From Demequina sp. NBRC 110057 (lineage in GTDB: Bacteria; Actinomycetota; Actinomycetes; Actinomycetales; Demequinaceae), in NCBI RefSeq assembly GCF_002090175.1, contig NZ_BBRN01000004.1, forward strand, positions 124,001-188,000: DNA of 64,000 nt, in the 5' to 3' direction. Shown piece by piece: positions 1 through 8,149 of the stretch. The translations under genes were made by a program, and so were the position numbers. Every line of letters starts with the position of its first letter. Position 1 is the first letter of the stretch. The notes beneath the pieces are model-generated. The model was not told the DNA's origin and did not search any database. It saw only the letters and a program-made list of their open reading frames with translations.

Positions 1-95
1 GCGGCCGATCCCGTGAGGATCGACAGCGCCACGCGACGGCGCGGAAGGTCGGACTCCCGCAGGAGGGAGCGCAGGGCGCCCTTGGCCGCGGTCAT
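1..95 (-). CDS. cydC: CydC, thiol exporter subunit (5' end only)
   Basis: This is the first 31 codons of the gene that follows cydD; the rest lies beyond the window edge. Its ATG overlaps the cydD stop as ATGA, so the two are translationally coupled. The visible N-terminus is basic (Lys5, Arg9, and an Arg triplet near residue 20) and runs into a hydrophobic start, as expected for the cytoplasmic lead into the first membrane helix of an ABC exporter half. CydC is the partner of CydD in exporting glutathione/cysteine for cytochrome bd assembly. The identification rests mainly on position in a cydABDC operon. Confidence 0.7.
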   Translation of the reverse strand, partial: MTAAKGALRSLLRESDLPRRRVALSILTGSA

Positions 96-1672
96 CGGGC
101 GACCTCCAGCGCGGCGACGTGGACGGTGGTGTCGGCGGCGGCGATGAGGTCGGCCTCGTGGGTGGCGACGATCACCGTGGCGCCGGTGGCGGCGGCAGCG
201 CCGATGCGGGCGATCACCTCGTCGCGGCTGGCGCGATCCAGGTGACTCGTGGGCTCGTCGAGCACGATCACGGGCCTGCCGGCGGACAGCGCTCGGTCGA
301 GGGCGACGCGTTGACGCTGGCCCAGGCTGAGGGTGCGCCCCTCGGGACCGAGGTCGGGGCGCTGCGGGGCCCACGCGAACTGCTGCGACCAGTCACTCGC
401 GATGACGTCCTGGGCGTCGGTGCGTCCCTCGGGAGTGAGCGCCGCGACGTATCCCGAGTCGGGAGTGAGCAGACCCATGAGAGCCGCGAGCGCGGTCGAC
501 TTGCCGTCGCCGTTGGGTCCCACGAGCGCCGTCACGGTTCCGGGCCGCGCCATCATCGATAGCCTCCCGGGTGCGAGGCGACGGCCGTCGGGGGTCGCGA
601 CGGCGAGGTCCTCGACCACGAGCGTGGCTCCCGCGAGGTTGGGCGCCGGGGCGGAGCCGCCGGGGGAGGCGACGGGGGTCTCGAGCACCTCGAACGCGGC
701 ATCGGCGGCCGCCATGCCGTCGGCGGAGGCGTGGAAGTGAGTGCCGACCATCCTCAGCGGCAGGTACACCTCCGGCGCGAGGACCAGCACCGCCAGCGCG
801 GTCTCGATCGACACGGCGCCGTCGACGAGCCGGAAGCCGAGCGTGACGGCGACGAGGGCGACCGCGAGGGTCGTGAGCAGTTCGAGCACCATGCCCGACA
901 GGAACGCCACCCTCAGGGAGCCCATCGTCGCGCGGCGCTGAGCGTCGCCGAGTTCCCGCACGCGCGCCGCGGGGCCGTGCTCGCGCCCGAGCGCGCGCAG
1001 CGTGGGCAGGCCCGCGATGAGGTCGAGGGTGCGCGATGCGAGCCGCTGCATGGCCTCAAGGTGGCGGGCGGAGCGGTCGCGGGTGGTGTAGCCGATGAGG
1101 ATCATGAAGATCGGCACCAGGGGGAGGGTGCCGATGACGATCGCCGCGGAGATCCAGTCGAGGCCCAACACGACGACGATCATGAGCGGGGTCACCGTCG
1201 CGCTCAGCAGCAGCTGCGGCAGGTAGCGCACGAAGTACGGCAGCAGCGAGTCGAGCCCGCGGGTGACCGTGGTCGCCACCGCCGTGCCCTCTCCCGAGGC
1301 CGCCCAGCGGGGGCCGAGCGCCGCGGCGTGGTCCACGACCTGGGACCTCAGCTCGGAGATGACGCGCGCGCCGGCGCGGTGGGCGAGGCGCTCCTGCGTC
1401 CAGGTGAGGAGCACGCGGATCGCGACCACGACCGCGAGCCACGCGAGCGCCGTGTCGAGTTCGCGCGCATCCTCGGGCACGAGAGTGCCGAGCCACCCCA
1501 GCCCGTCCTCCTCGAGAGGCGCGGGGGCGAGCACGGGTGCCAGCGCGCGGGCGATGAGCAGCGCCTGGAACAGGATCGCGACGGCCGTCGCGAGGCCCAG
1601 CAGCGCGGTCGTGACGATGTAGCGGCGGGCGGGGCCGATGCGGCCCACGAGCCGGGGGTCAAGCGGTCGCAT
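92..1672 (-). CDS. cydD: CydD, ABC exporter half with shortened ATPase
   Basis: Half-transporter of the CydDC heterodimer, which exports reduced thiols and is needed for cytochrome bd maturation. Residues 1-310 form a six-helix exporter membrane domain. The ATPase shows Walker A GPNGDGKST near residue 385, a Q-loop (WAPQRP), the signature LSLGQRQR, Walker B VIVLDEP and the H-loop THE. Odd point: only about six residues separate the Q-loop from the signature, where CydD proteins normally carry a helical subdomain of about 45 residues with the NIRLG-type segment. The frame is open throughout, so this is an in-frame loss. The 526-aa length is short for the family (about 560). Third gene of the cyd operon, with 62 bp to cydB and a 4-bp overlap with cydC. 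Confidence 0.85.
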   Translation of the reverse strand: MRPLDPRLVGRIGPARRYIVTTALLGLATAVAILFQALLIARALAPVLAPAPLEEDGLGWLGTLVPEDARELDTALAWLAVVVAIRVLLTWTQERLAHRAGARVISELRSQVVDHAAALGPRWAASGEGTAVATTVTRGLDSLLPYFVRYLPQLLLSATVTPLMIVVVLGLDWISAAIVIGTLPLVPIFMILIGYTTRDRSARHLEAMQRLASRTLDLIAGLPTLRALGREHGPAARVRELGDAQRRATMGSLRVAFLSGMVLELLTTLAVALVAVTLGFRLVDGAVSIETALAVLVLAPEVYLPLRMVGTHFHASADGMAAADAAFEVLETPVASPGGSAPAPNLAGATLVVEDLAVATPDGRRLAPGRLSMMARPGTVTALVGPNGDGKSTALAALMGLLTPDSGYVAALTPEGRTDAQDVIASDWSQQFAWAPQRPDLGPEGRTLSLGQRQRVALDRALSAGRPVIVLDEPTSHLDRASRDEVIARIGAAAATGATVIVATHEADLIAAADTTVHVAALEVAR

Positions 1673-1734
1673 CGGGCGCTACGCCACTCCTCGTCGCATC
1701 GGCCGCGCGGCATACGCGACGAGGAGGGCGGGCG

Positions 1735-2772
1735 TCACGCGGACGCCTTGGACTTGCGCAGGGTGGGGAAGCCGTGCTGCTCGGGCATGTGCTCGAGCGA
1801 CAGGCGGCGACGGAACACCCAGTAGCTCCAGCCCTGGTAGATCAGCACCACGGGGACTAGGAACACCGCGACCCACGTCATGACGGTGAGCGTGTAGTCG
1901 GTGGACGACGCGTTCTCGATGGTGAGCGAGTAGGCGGGGTCGGTGGTCGAGGGCATGACGTCGGGGTACATCGAGCCGAAGATCAGCACCACGGCCCCCA
2001 CGATCGCGAGGGCGTTGGCCGCGAAGGCCTTGCCGTAGGAGCCCGCGTTTCCCCACAGCCAGGCGGCCACGAGCGCGACGGCGGCGACGGCCACCGCCGC
2101 CCAGGTCCACGCCACGGAGTAGGCAATCTGGGTCCAGATCGCGAACACCGCGGCGACCACGAGGGCGATGGGCGCCATCGTCTTCGCGGCGGCGCGGGCA
2201 CGGTCGTGAACCTCGCCCGCCGTCTTCAGCGACAGGAAGATGGCGCCGTGGCTGAGGAACAGCACCAGAGTGGTGGCTCCGCCGAGCAGCGCGTAGGGGT
2301 TGAGCAGCGTCCACAGGGTGCCGGTGAACGTGCCGTTCTCGTCGATGGGCACACCGCGGACGATGTTCGCGAAGGCCACACCCCACAGGATCGAGGGGAT
2401 CCAGGCGGTCACGATGATCGCCCAGTCCCAGCGCGAGCGCCACGTCTCGGAGTTGATCTTGCCGCGCCACTCGATTGCGCATGCGCGCACGATGAGCGCG
2501 ACGAGGATCAGCAGGAGCGGCAGGTAGAACCCGGAGAACAGGGTGGCGTACCACTCGGGGAAGGCGGCGAAGGTGGCGCCACCGGCCGTGAGTAGCCACA
2601 CCTCGTTGCCGTCCCAGACGGGGCCGATGGTGTTGAGGGCGACGCGGCGGCCCTTGTCGCCCTTGCCGACCTTCTCGAGCAGCATGCCGACGCCGAAGTC
2701 GAAGCCCTCGAGGACGAGGTAGCCGGTCCACAGGACGGCGATGAGGATGAACCAGAGGAGGGGGAGATCCAT
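1735..2772 (-). CDS. cydB: Cytochrome bd oxidase subunit II
   Basis: Integral membrane subunit II of the quinol oxidase that reduces oxygen to water at high affinity without proton pumping. The 345-aa protein has the family N-terminus with GFDFGVG at residues 23-29 and WDGNEVWL near residue 55, both hallmarks of CydB, followed by some eight hydrophobic helices. An AGGAG ribosome-binding site lies upstream of the ATG. It is separated from cydA by 12 bp. Length and motifs match CydB rather than the related CioB or YthB groups, although that distinction is fine. Confidence 0.95.
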   Translation of the reverse strand: MDLPLLWFILIAVLWTGYLVLEGFDFGVGMLLEKVGKGDKGRRVALNTIGPVWDGNEVWLLTAGGATFAAFPEWYATLFSGFYLPLLLILVALIVRACAIEWRGKINSETWRSRWDWAIIVTAWIPSILWGVAFANIVRGVPIDENGTFTGTLWTLLNPYALLGGATTLVLFLSHGAIFLSLKTAGEVHDRARAAAKTMAPIALVVAAVFAIWTQIAYSVAWTWAAVAVAAVALVAAWLWGNAGSYGKAFAANALAIVGAVVLIFGSMYPDVMPSTTDPAYSLTIENASSTDYTLTVMTWVAVFLVPVVLIYQGWSYWVFRRRLSLEHMPEQHGFPTLRKSKASA

Positions 2773-2784
2773 GTCAGCTCACTC

Positions 2785-4257
2785 CTAGTACGCGAAGGAC
2801 ATCGGGCGGTCGGGATCGGAGGACACTTCCTCCGGCTCGGGACTGGGTGCCCCCTCGGAGGCGTACCGCTTCATGAGCAGGAACCAGAAGACTCCCAGCA
2901 CCGCGTACAGCAGCGTGAAGACCGTGAGGGAGATCGCGACTTCCGCCACGGAGGTCGCCTCGGAGACGCCGAACATGGTCATGAGCATGATCTCGTCGAC
3001 GCCGTCGGGGTTGGGCGCGACCACGAACGGTTGGCGTCCCATCTCGGTGAAGATCCAGCCGAAGCTGGCGGCGAGGAACGGCATCGGCAGCGAGATCAGC
3101 GCGAGCTTCTTCATCCACGGCTGGTCGATGGCCCTGCCCTTGCGGGTGAACCAGAAGATGGCGACGCACAGCGCGGCGGAGAAGGCCGCGAGGCCGATCA
3201 TGAGGCGGAACGACCAGTAGGTGATGAGCAGGTTCGGGCGGTACTCGATCTCCTCGCCGTCGGGCGTGGTGGCGCCGTAGCGCTCCGCATAGATCTCCTG
3301 GAGATCCTCGAGGCCGAGCACCTCGCCGTCGAAGGAGCCGGTGGCCATGAACGAGAGCATGCCCGGGATCTCGATGAGGTGCTGCACGGAGGCGGGATCG
3401 TCGCCGGCGAGGTTGCCGATCGACAGGATCGAGAACGGCGCCGGGCCGTCCGGTGTCTCGACGAGGCCCTCGGCGGCTGCCATCTTGATGGGTTGCTGCT
3501 GGAACATCAGCTTGGCCTGCTCGTCACCGGTGATGATGACGCCGAGCCCCGCCAGGAGCATGACGACGGCGCCGAAGCGGGCCGCGGTGCGGTACATCGG
3601 GAGGTCCGCGTGGTCCTTGTTCTTGCGGCTGTGACGCACCATCCAGTACACGGCGATGCCGGCCACGAACGTGCCGGCGACGAGGAACGCGGTGGCGATC
3701 ACGTGCGGGAACGCCACGAGCGTCGTGTTGTTCGTCAGCACGGCCCAGATGTCGGTCATCTCGGCGCGGCCGGTCTCCTCGTTGTAGACGGCACCGACGG
3801 GGTGCTGCATCCACGAGTTCGCGGCGATGATGAAGTAGGCGGACAGGAGCGAGCCGATGGCGAAGGCCCACACGGTGGCGAGGTGCACCTTGCGGGGGAG
3901 TCGGTCCCAGCCGAAGATCCACAGGCCAAGGAACGTCGACTCGAGGAAGAACGCGGCGAGAGCCTCCATCGCGAGCGGGGCGCCGAACACGTCTCCCACG
4001 AAGCGCGAGTACTCCGACCAGTTCATGCCGAACTGGAACTCCTGCACGATGCCCGTGGCGACGCCGAGGGCAAAGTTGATGAGCAGCAGCTTGCCGTAGA
4101 ACTTGGTCAGCCGGAAGTACTTTTCCTTGCCGGTGACGTTCCACGCGGTCTGCAGGATCGCGACGAGCGTCGAGAGGCCGATCGTGAGCGGCACGAGCAC
4201 AAAGTGATAGACGGTGGTGATGCCGAATTGCCACCGCGCGAGGTCAAGAACGTCCAC
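2785..4257 (-). CDS. cydA: Cytochrome bd oxidase subunit I
   Basis: Quinol-oxidising, haem-carrying subunit I. The start is set at the GTG at 4257, giving the family N-terminus (Asp-Val-Leu-Asp-Leu-Ala-Arg-Trp-Gln-Phe), preceded by GAAGGGG at six-base spacing. ATGs at 4272 and 4305 would add 5 or 16 residues unlike the family. His18 in TVYHF fits the high-spin haem ligand. WMQHPVG near residue 150 and EMGRQPF near residue 405 match other conserved sites. The Q-loop region is short, as in actinobacterial and Firmicutes oxidases. First gene of cydABDC; a candidate -10 (TAGGTT, 4287-4292 read on the minus strand) and an upstream dyad suggest oxygen- or redox-responsive control. Confidence 0.95.
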   Translation of the reverse strand: MDVLDLARWQFGITTVYHFVLVPLTIGLSTLVAILQTAWNVTGKEKYFRLTKFYGKLLLINFALGVATGIVQEFQFGMNWSEYSRFVGDVFGAPLAMEALAAFFLESTFLGLWIFGWDRLPRKVHLATVWAFAIGSLLSAYFIIAANSWMQHPVGAVYNEETGRAEMTDIWAVLTNNTTLVAFPHVIATAFLVAGTFVAGIAVYWMVRHSRKNKDHADLPMYRTAARFGAVVMLLAGLGVIITGDEQAKLMFQQQPIKMAAAEGLVETPDGPAPFSILSIGNLAGDDPASVQHLIEIPGMLSFMATGSFDGEVLGLEDLQEIYAERYGATTPDGEEIEYRPNLLITYWSFRLMIGLAAFSAALCVAIFWFTRKGRAIDQPWMKKLALISLPMPFLAASFGWIFTEMGRQPFVVAPNPDGVDEIMLMTMFGVSEATSVAEVAISLTVFTLLYAVLGVFWFLLMKRYASEGAPSPEPEEVSSDPDRPMSFAY

Positions 4258-4676
4258 GGTGCGCCCCTTCATTTCCCATGGGTACGAACCTAACCGAAAT
4301 CTCACGATTCGGACCCTGGGACCAAGGTCCTAGTCCGGGTCACGGTTGGGTCACGGTGCCCGATGCCGGGCCGCGAGACACGCCCTGACCTGCGACTTCG
4401 AGGCGTGTGCGCGGGGGTGTGTCACAATAGGCGCCAGGTCAGGCGCTCCTCCACACGGGGGCGTCAACCGCGCGACAGAAGCAGCGACTGCGCAGCAGCC
4501 AGTCCCGTCACGGTCCCGCCGGGCTACAGCCGGCAGGCGGAGACATCGGGGATAGGCGCTTCCACGCAGGCGCCGCTGTCCGCCGCGACCTGAAGACTTG
4601 CGTGGCCGCGACCGCGGATCACGAACGACGAGACAGTCGATGCGCAGTGTGGGCGCATTGATCCGAGGTACCCGCG
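4258..4676. other. Divergent control region between cydA and rne
   Basis: No gene is seen in these 419 bases. The cydA side holds the -10 and the GGGACC/GGTCCT dyad described separately, then two tandem 11-base direct repeats (GGGTCACGGTT, GGGTCACGGTG at 4337-4358). On the plus strand CACAAT at 4424-4429 is a weak -10 candidate for rne. That would give a leader of roughly 240 nt. Long rne leaders serve autoregulation in enterobacteria; whether that holds here is only an inference. Confidence 0.5.
4318..4331 (-). promoter_or_regulatory. Dyad GGGACC-AA-GGTCCT upstream of cydA
   Basis: Near-perfect inverted repeat with its centre about 44 bp upstream of the start point predicted from the -10 TAGGTT (4287-4292). 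No good -35 is present, so this is the classic place for an activator. The sequence resembles DosR/DevR-type boxes (GGGAC...GTCCC) known from actinobacterial hypoxia control. A similar dyad occurs at 50953-50968. The regulator is not in the window. Confidence 0.45.
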
Positions 4677-7301
4677 TTGAGCGAGGACAGCACCACTCCC
4701 GAGAACCCCACGACCGCCGTGATCTTCCAGGCGCCCGAGCCGGCGAAGCCGCGCCGCGCCTCGGCGCCGGCGGGTCCCCCCGCCAGCTCCGCCGACCGCG
4801 CCAAGAGCGCTGCCGGCGCGACGACGGACGACTCCGGCAAGGCCCCCGCGGGGGACGGCGCCGCGAAGTCGGCCCCGAAGGGCCGCAAGCCCGCCGCCAA
4901 GAAGGCCAAGGCGGCCGCGACCACCGACGGTGACGCGGAGGCCCCCGCCGAGAAGAAGCCTGCGGCCAAGGGCGCCAAGGGTGGCTCGCGCAAGAACTCC
5001 AAGGCCGCGCAGACCGATGCCGGCGACGCCCCCGAGCAGCAGCCGGCAGCCGCCGAGTCCGCTGGCGCTGACGACTCGTCCGACTCCGGCGATGGCGACG
5101 GCGAGGGCGGTGCCGCCAAGCGCCGTCGCCGCCGTGGCGGCCGCGGCCGTGGCAAGAAGCGCACCGGTGGCGAGGACGGCGCTCAGGACGAGGCCGGCGA
5201 GGACGAGGGCGACACCTCCAAGCCCGCCGCGGCCCGCGCCGACGACGCGTCCCAGGAGGACTCCTCGCAGTCCGACGCCGACTCCTCGAGCGACTCCGAG
5301 GGCGACGACGACTCCGACGGCGAGGGCTCGAGCTCCTCGCGCCGCCGTCGCCGCCGCCGTGGCTCGCGGTCCGGCTCGAGCACCGGCGGCTCCAGCTCGT
5401 CCGGCGGCTCCGACGACCAGCTCCAGGGCTCCACGCGCCTGCAGGCCAAGCGCCAGCGCCGCCGCGAGTCCCGCGACGGCCAGCGCCGCCGCCCCGTGAT
5501 TTCCGAGGCCGAGTTCCTCGCCCGCCGCGAGTCGGTCAAGCGCGACATGATCGTGCGCGAGAAGGACCACCGCGTCCAGATCGCCGTGCTCGAGGACGAC
5601 GTCCTGGTGGAGCACTACGTCTCCCACCAGGCCCAGCAGTCGATGGCCGGCAACGTGTACCTGGGCCGCGTGCAGAACGTGCTGCCCGGCATGGAGGCAG
5701 CGTTCGTCGACGTGGGCCGCGGCCGCAACGCCGTGCTGTATGCGGGCGAGGTGAACTGGGATGCCGCCGGCCTCGAGGGCAAGCCGCGCCGCATCGAGCT
5801 CGCGCTGAAGCAGGGCGACACGGTCATGGTGCAGGTCACCAAGGACCCCATCGGCCACAAGGGCGCCCGCGTCACGAGCCAGATCTCGCTGGCCGGCCGC
5901 TTCCTCGTCTACGTGCCCGGCGGCGGCGTGACCGGCATCAGCCGCAAGCTTCCCGACACCGAGCGTGCGCGCCTCAAGAAGCTGCTGCGAGAGGTCATCC
6001 CGGCCGATGCCGGCGTGATCGTCCGCACCGCGGCCGAGGGCGCCTCCGAGGAGGAGCTGCGCGCCGACGTCGAGCGACTCAAGCGTCAGTGGGACGTCAT
6101 CCAGGCCGAGGCCGCCGGTGGCAAGGCCCCGAAGCTGCTGCGTGGCGAGCCCGACATGGCCATCCGCGTGGTGCGCGACATCTTCAACGAGGACTTCGAG
6201 TCGCTCACCATCCAGGGTGAGGACACGTGGAACTCCCTGAGCGCGTACGTGGGTCAGGTTGCTCCCGACCTCATGCCGCGCCTGCACAAGTTTGTCGCCG
6301 AGGGCGACGTCTTCGCCGAGCACCGTGTGGACGAGATGCTCACCAAGGGCATGGACCGCAAGGTCTGGCTGCCCTCGGGTGGATCGCTCGTCATCGACCG
6401 CACCGAGGCGATGACGGTCATTGACGTCAACACGGGAAAGTTCGTCGGTAAGGGCGGCACGCTCGAGGAGACGATGACGCTCAACAACCTCGAGGCCGCC
6501 GAGGAGATCGTTCGCCAGCTGCGCCTGCGCGACATCGGCGGCATCATCGTGATCGACTTCGTCGACATGCTGCTCGAGGCCAACCGCGACCGCGTGCTGC
6601 GCCGCCTCATCGAGTGCCTGGGCCGTGACCGGACCAAGCACCAGGTGGCCGAGGTCACCTCGCTCGGACTCGTCCAGATGACCCGCAAGCGCGTGGGCCA
6701 GGGTCTTGTCGAGGCATTCTCCGAGACGTGTGAGCACTGCAAGGGCCGCGGGTTCCTGGTGCACGGCGAGCCCGTGGCCGAGGCCAGCGAGAAGCAGCCG
6801 GAGCCCCGCCGTCGCGGCGGCCGCGGCGGCAACAGCAGCGGCGGCAACAACGGCAACGCCGGCAACAACAACTCCGGCAATAACGGTGGTGGCAACCGTC
6901 AGCAGCAGGGCCAGCAGCACCAGGCCCCCAAGAAGCAGCAGGCGGAGCAGCACCACGACGAAAGCCACGCCCACGCCGCGGCGCAGGGGGAGACCCACGC
7001 GCTCGACGATCGTGAGGAGGCCAGGGCCGCCGTGAAGGCGACGCTGGCGTCCATCGCGGCGGCGGCAGAGAAGGCGCACCACCTCGACGACGAGCACGAG
7101 GAGCACGCCGATGCGACGGCCGCCCCTGAGGCTCCCGCCGAGGCAGTGACGCCCGAGGCCGCGACCGATGCTGAGCAGACCGACGCATCGGACGCCAAGG
7201 ACGAGGCCGCGGCACCCGCGGTCGAGCCCACCGAGGGCGCCGACGAGGCGGGCGAGAAGCTCGTCGAGGAGGCAACCGAGGACGAGGTCCGTCAGGACTA
7301 G
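4677..7301 (+). CDS. rne: Ribonuclease E/G family endoribonuclease
   Basis: Endoribonuclease for mRNA decay and rRNA/tRNA processing. The start is TTG at 4677, with GAGG eight bases upstream. Residues 1-285 are a disordered lead of Lys/Ala-rich, acidic and Ser/Arg-rich blocks. The S1 RNA-binding domain spans about 310-405. The catalytic DNase-I-like part has TVIDVNTGKF near 585 and IVIDFVDM near 625, supplying the two magnesium aspartates. CEHC near 685 matches the zinc-link CxxC. The tail from 700 is rich in Gly/Asn, then Gln/His, then acidic residues. At 874 aa with long N- and C-terminal extensions it has the layout of actinobacterial RNase E. First gene before rplU-rpmA, as in many actinobacteria. 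Confidence 0.93.
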   Translation: MSEDSTTPENPTTAVIFQAPEPAKPRRASAPAGPPASSADRAKSAAGATTDDSGKAPAGDGAAKSAPKGRKPAAKKAKAAATTDGDAEAPAEKKPAAKGAKGGSRKNSKAAQTDAGDAPEQQPAAAESAGADDSSDSGDGDGEGGAAKRRRRRGGRGRGKKRTGGEDGAQDEAGEDEGDTSKPAAARADDASQEDSSQSDADSSSDSEGDDDSDGEGSSSSRRRRRRRGSRSGSSTGGSSSSGGSDDQLQGSTRLQAKRQRRRESRDGQRRRPVISEAEFLARRESVKRDMIVREKDHRVQIAVLEDDVLVEHYVSHQAQQSMAGNVYLGRVQNVLPGMEAAFVDVGRGRNAVLYAGEVNWDAAGLEGKPRRIELALKQGDTVMVQVTKDPIGHKGARVTSQISLAGRFLVYVPGGGVTGISRKLPDTERARLKKLLREVIPADAGVIVRTAAEGASEEELRADVERLKRQWDVIQAEAAGGKAPKLLRGEPDMAIRVVRDIFNEDFESLTIQGEDTWNSLSAYVGQVAPDLMPRLHKFVAEGDVFAEHRVDEMLTKGMDRKVWLPSGGSLVIDRTEAMTVIDVNTGKFVGKGGTLEETMTLNNLEAAEEIVRQLRLRDIGGIIVIDFVDMLLEANRDRVLRRLIECLGRDRTKHQVAEVTSLGLVQMTRKRVGQGLVEAFSETCEHCKGRGFLVHGEPVAEASEKQPEPRRRGGRGGNSSGGNNGNAGNNNSGNNGGGNRQQQGQQHQAPKKQQAEQHHDESHAHAAAQGETHALDDREEARAAVKATLASIAAAAEKAHHLDDEHEEHADATAAPEAPAEAVTPEAATDAEQTDASDAKDEAAAPAVEPTEGADEAGEKLVEEATEDEVRQD

Positions 7302-7320
7302 TGACGCGCCCCCGCCCGGT

Positions 7321-7350
7321 TTGACCTCAGGGGGTAGCGGAGCGTATATT
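7321..7350 (+). promoter_or_regulatory. Sigma-A-type promoter of rplU-rpmA
   Basis: TTGACC (7321-7326) and TATATT (7345-7350) are separated by 18 bases, the best consensus promoter in the window. It lies 20 bp after the rne stop and would give a leader of about 80 nt before rplU. Confidence 0.75.
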
Positions 7351-7436
7351 TGTACGTCGGCGCGCGAGCGCCGAGACCTGCCTGCGCCTCGCATGGCAGC
7401 GGCAGGAAACCAACCGAAGCTTTGAAGGACAGATTC

Positions 7437-7745
7437 ATGGTGTACGCGATTGTGAAGGCGGGCGGCCGCCAGGAGAAGGTCTCCGAGGGTGACATCCTCG
7501 TCGTCGACCGTCTCAAGGCCGACCAGGGCTCGACCATTGAGCTCGCCCCGGTGCTGCTCGTCGACGGTGACAAGGTCACGTCCGACGCGAAGGCGCTGGC
7601 CAAGGTCAAGGTGACCGCTGAGGTCATTCGTGACGAGCGCGGCCCGAAGATCGACATCCTGAAGTACAAGAACAAGACCGGATACCGCAAGCGCATCGGC
7701 CACCGCCAGGACCTGACGCGCCTCAAGGTCACCGGCATTAAGTAA
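7437..7745 (+). CDS. rplU: 50S ribosomal protein L21
   Basis: Large-subunit protein binding 23S rRNA. The 102-aa product starts at ATG 7437 with GAAGGA upstream and has the family opening [14 protein letters not shown]. The basic C-terminus contains YRKRIGHRQ, the L21 RNA-binding signature. An upstream in-frame ATG-like extension exists but lacks a ribosome-binding site and family similarity. Followed after 14 bp by rpmA, the usual L21-L27 pair, under the strong promoter at 7321. Confidence 0.97.
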   Translation: MVYAIVKAGGRQEKVSEGDILVVDRLKADQGSTIELAPVLLVDGDKVTSDAKALAKVKVTAEVIRDERGPKIDILKYKNKTGYRKRIGHRQDLTRLKVTGIK

Positions 7746-7759
7746 GCGAGGAGACACTC

Positions 7760-8014
7760 ATGGCACACAAGAAGGGCGCGAGCTCCTCGCGCAACGGCCG
7801 CGATTCGAACCCCCAGTACCTGGGCGTGAAGCGCTTCGGTGGCCAGACCGTCAACGCGGGTGAGATCATCATCCGCCAGCGTGGTACCCACCACCACCCC
7901 GGCCTCAACGTTGGCCGCGGCAAGGACGACACCCTATTCGCCCTCGAGGCGGGCGTGGTGGCGTTCACCAACCGTCGTGGCCGCAAGGTCGTCGACGTGG
8001 TGGCGGCGGTCTAA
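7760..8014 (+). CDS. rpmA: 50S ribosomal protein L27
   Basis: L27 reaches into the peptidyl-transferase centre. The 84-aa product begins [16 protein letters not shown], with the family motif GGQ (residues 27-29 region) and [10 protein letters not shown]. The N-terminus is already in its mature form, without the cleavable leader known from some Firmicutes L27 proteins. A clear terminator follows at 8036. Confidence 0.97.
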   Translation: MAHKKGASSSRNGRDSNPQYLGVKRFGGQTVNAGEIIIRQRGTHHHPGLNVGRGKDDTLFALEAGVVAFTNRRGRKVVDVVAAV

Positions 8015-8035
8015 CCACCGCTCACACAGCTTCTC

Positions 8036-8080
8036 GTCAGGGGCGTCGCCGTTACCGGCGGCGCCCCTGACGTTTATCTT
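8036..8080 (+). terminator. Terminator after rpmA
   Basis: A 16-bp stem (GTCAGGGGCGTCGCCG with a four-base TTAC loop; one G-U pair) is followed by the short T-rich run GTTTATCTT. It closes the rplU-rpmA unit and separates it from obg. Confidence 0.8.
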
Positions 8081-8149
8081 GGGACGGATGGACGCGCGCC
8101 GCGTCCCCGCCCACCCCTCAGCGAGATCGGCCCGACAGGAGGCACGAGC

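Noticed and set aside
3031-4293. Plus-strand frame of 420 codons through cydA
   Set aside because: Antisense to a certain cydA; His/Glu/Arg-rich product typical of reverse-strand artefacts.
4258-4676. Rex- or FNR-type site (TTGTGAnnnnnnTCACAA / TTGATnnnnATCAA) before cydA
   Set aside because: No such sequence is present; only the GGGACC/GGTCCT dyad is visible.
7351-7436. L21 leader RNA before rplU
   Set aside because: The leader is short and I see no conserved pairing that I could support by eye.
4524-7757. Open frame of 1077 codons on the minus strand opposite rne and rplU
   Set aside because: Antisense artefact of high GC: low-complexity Leu/Gly/Arg/Val product, no start signals, and it lies fully opposite two certain genes.
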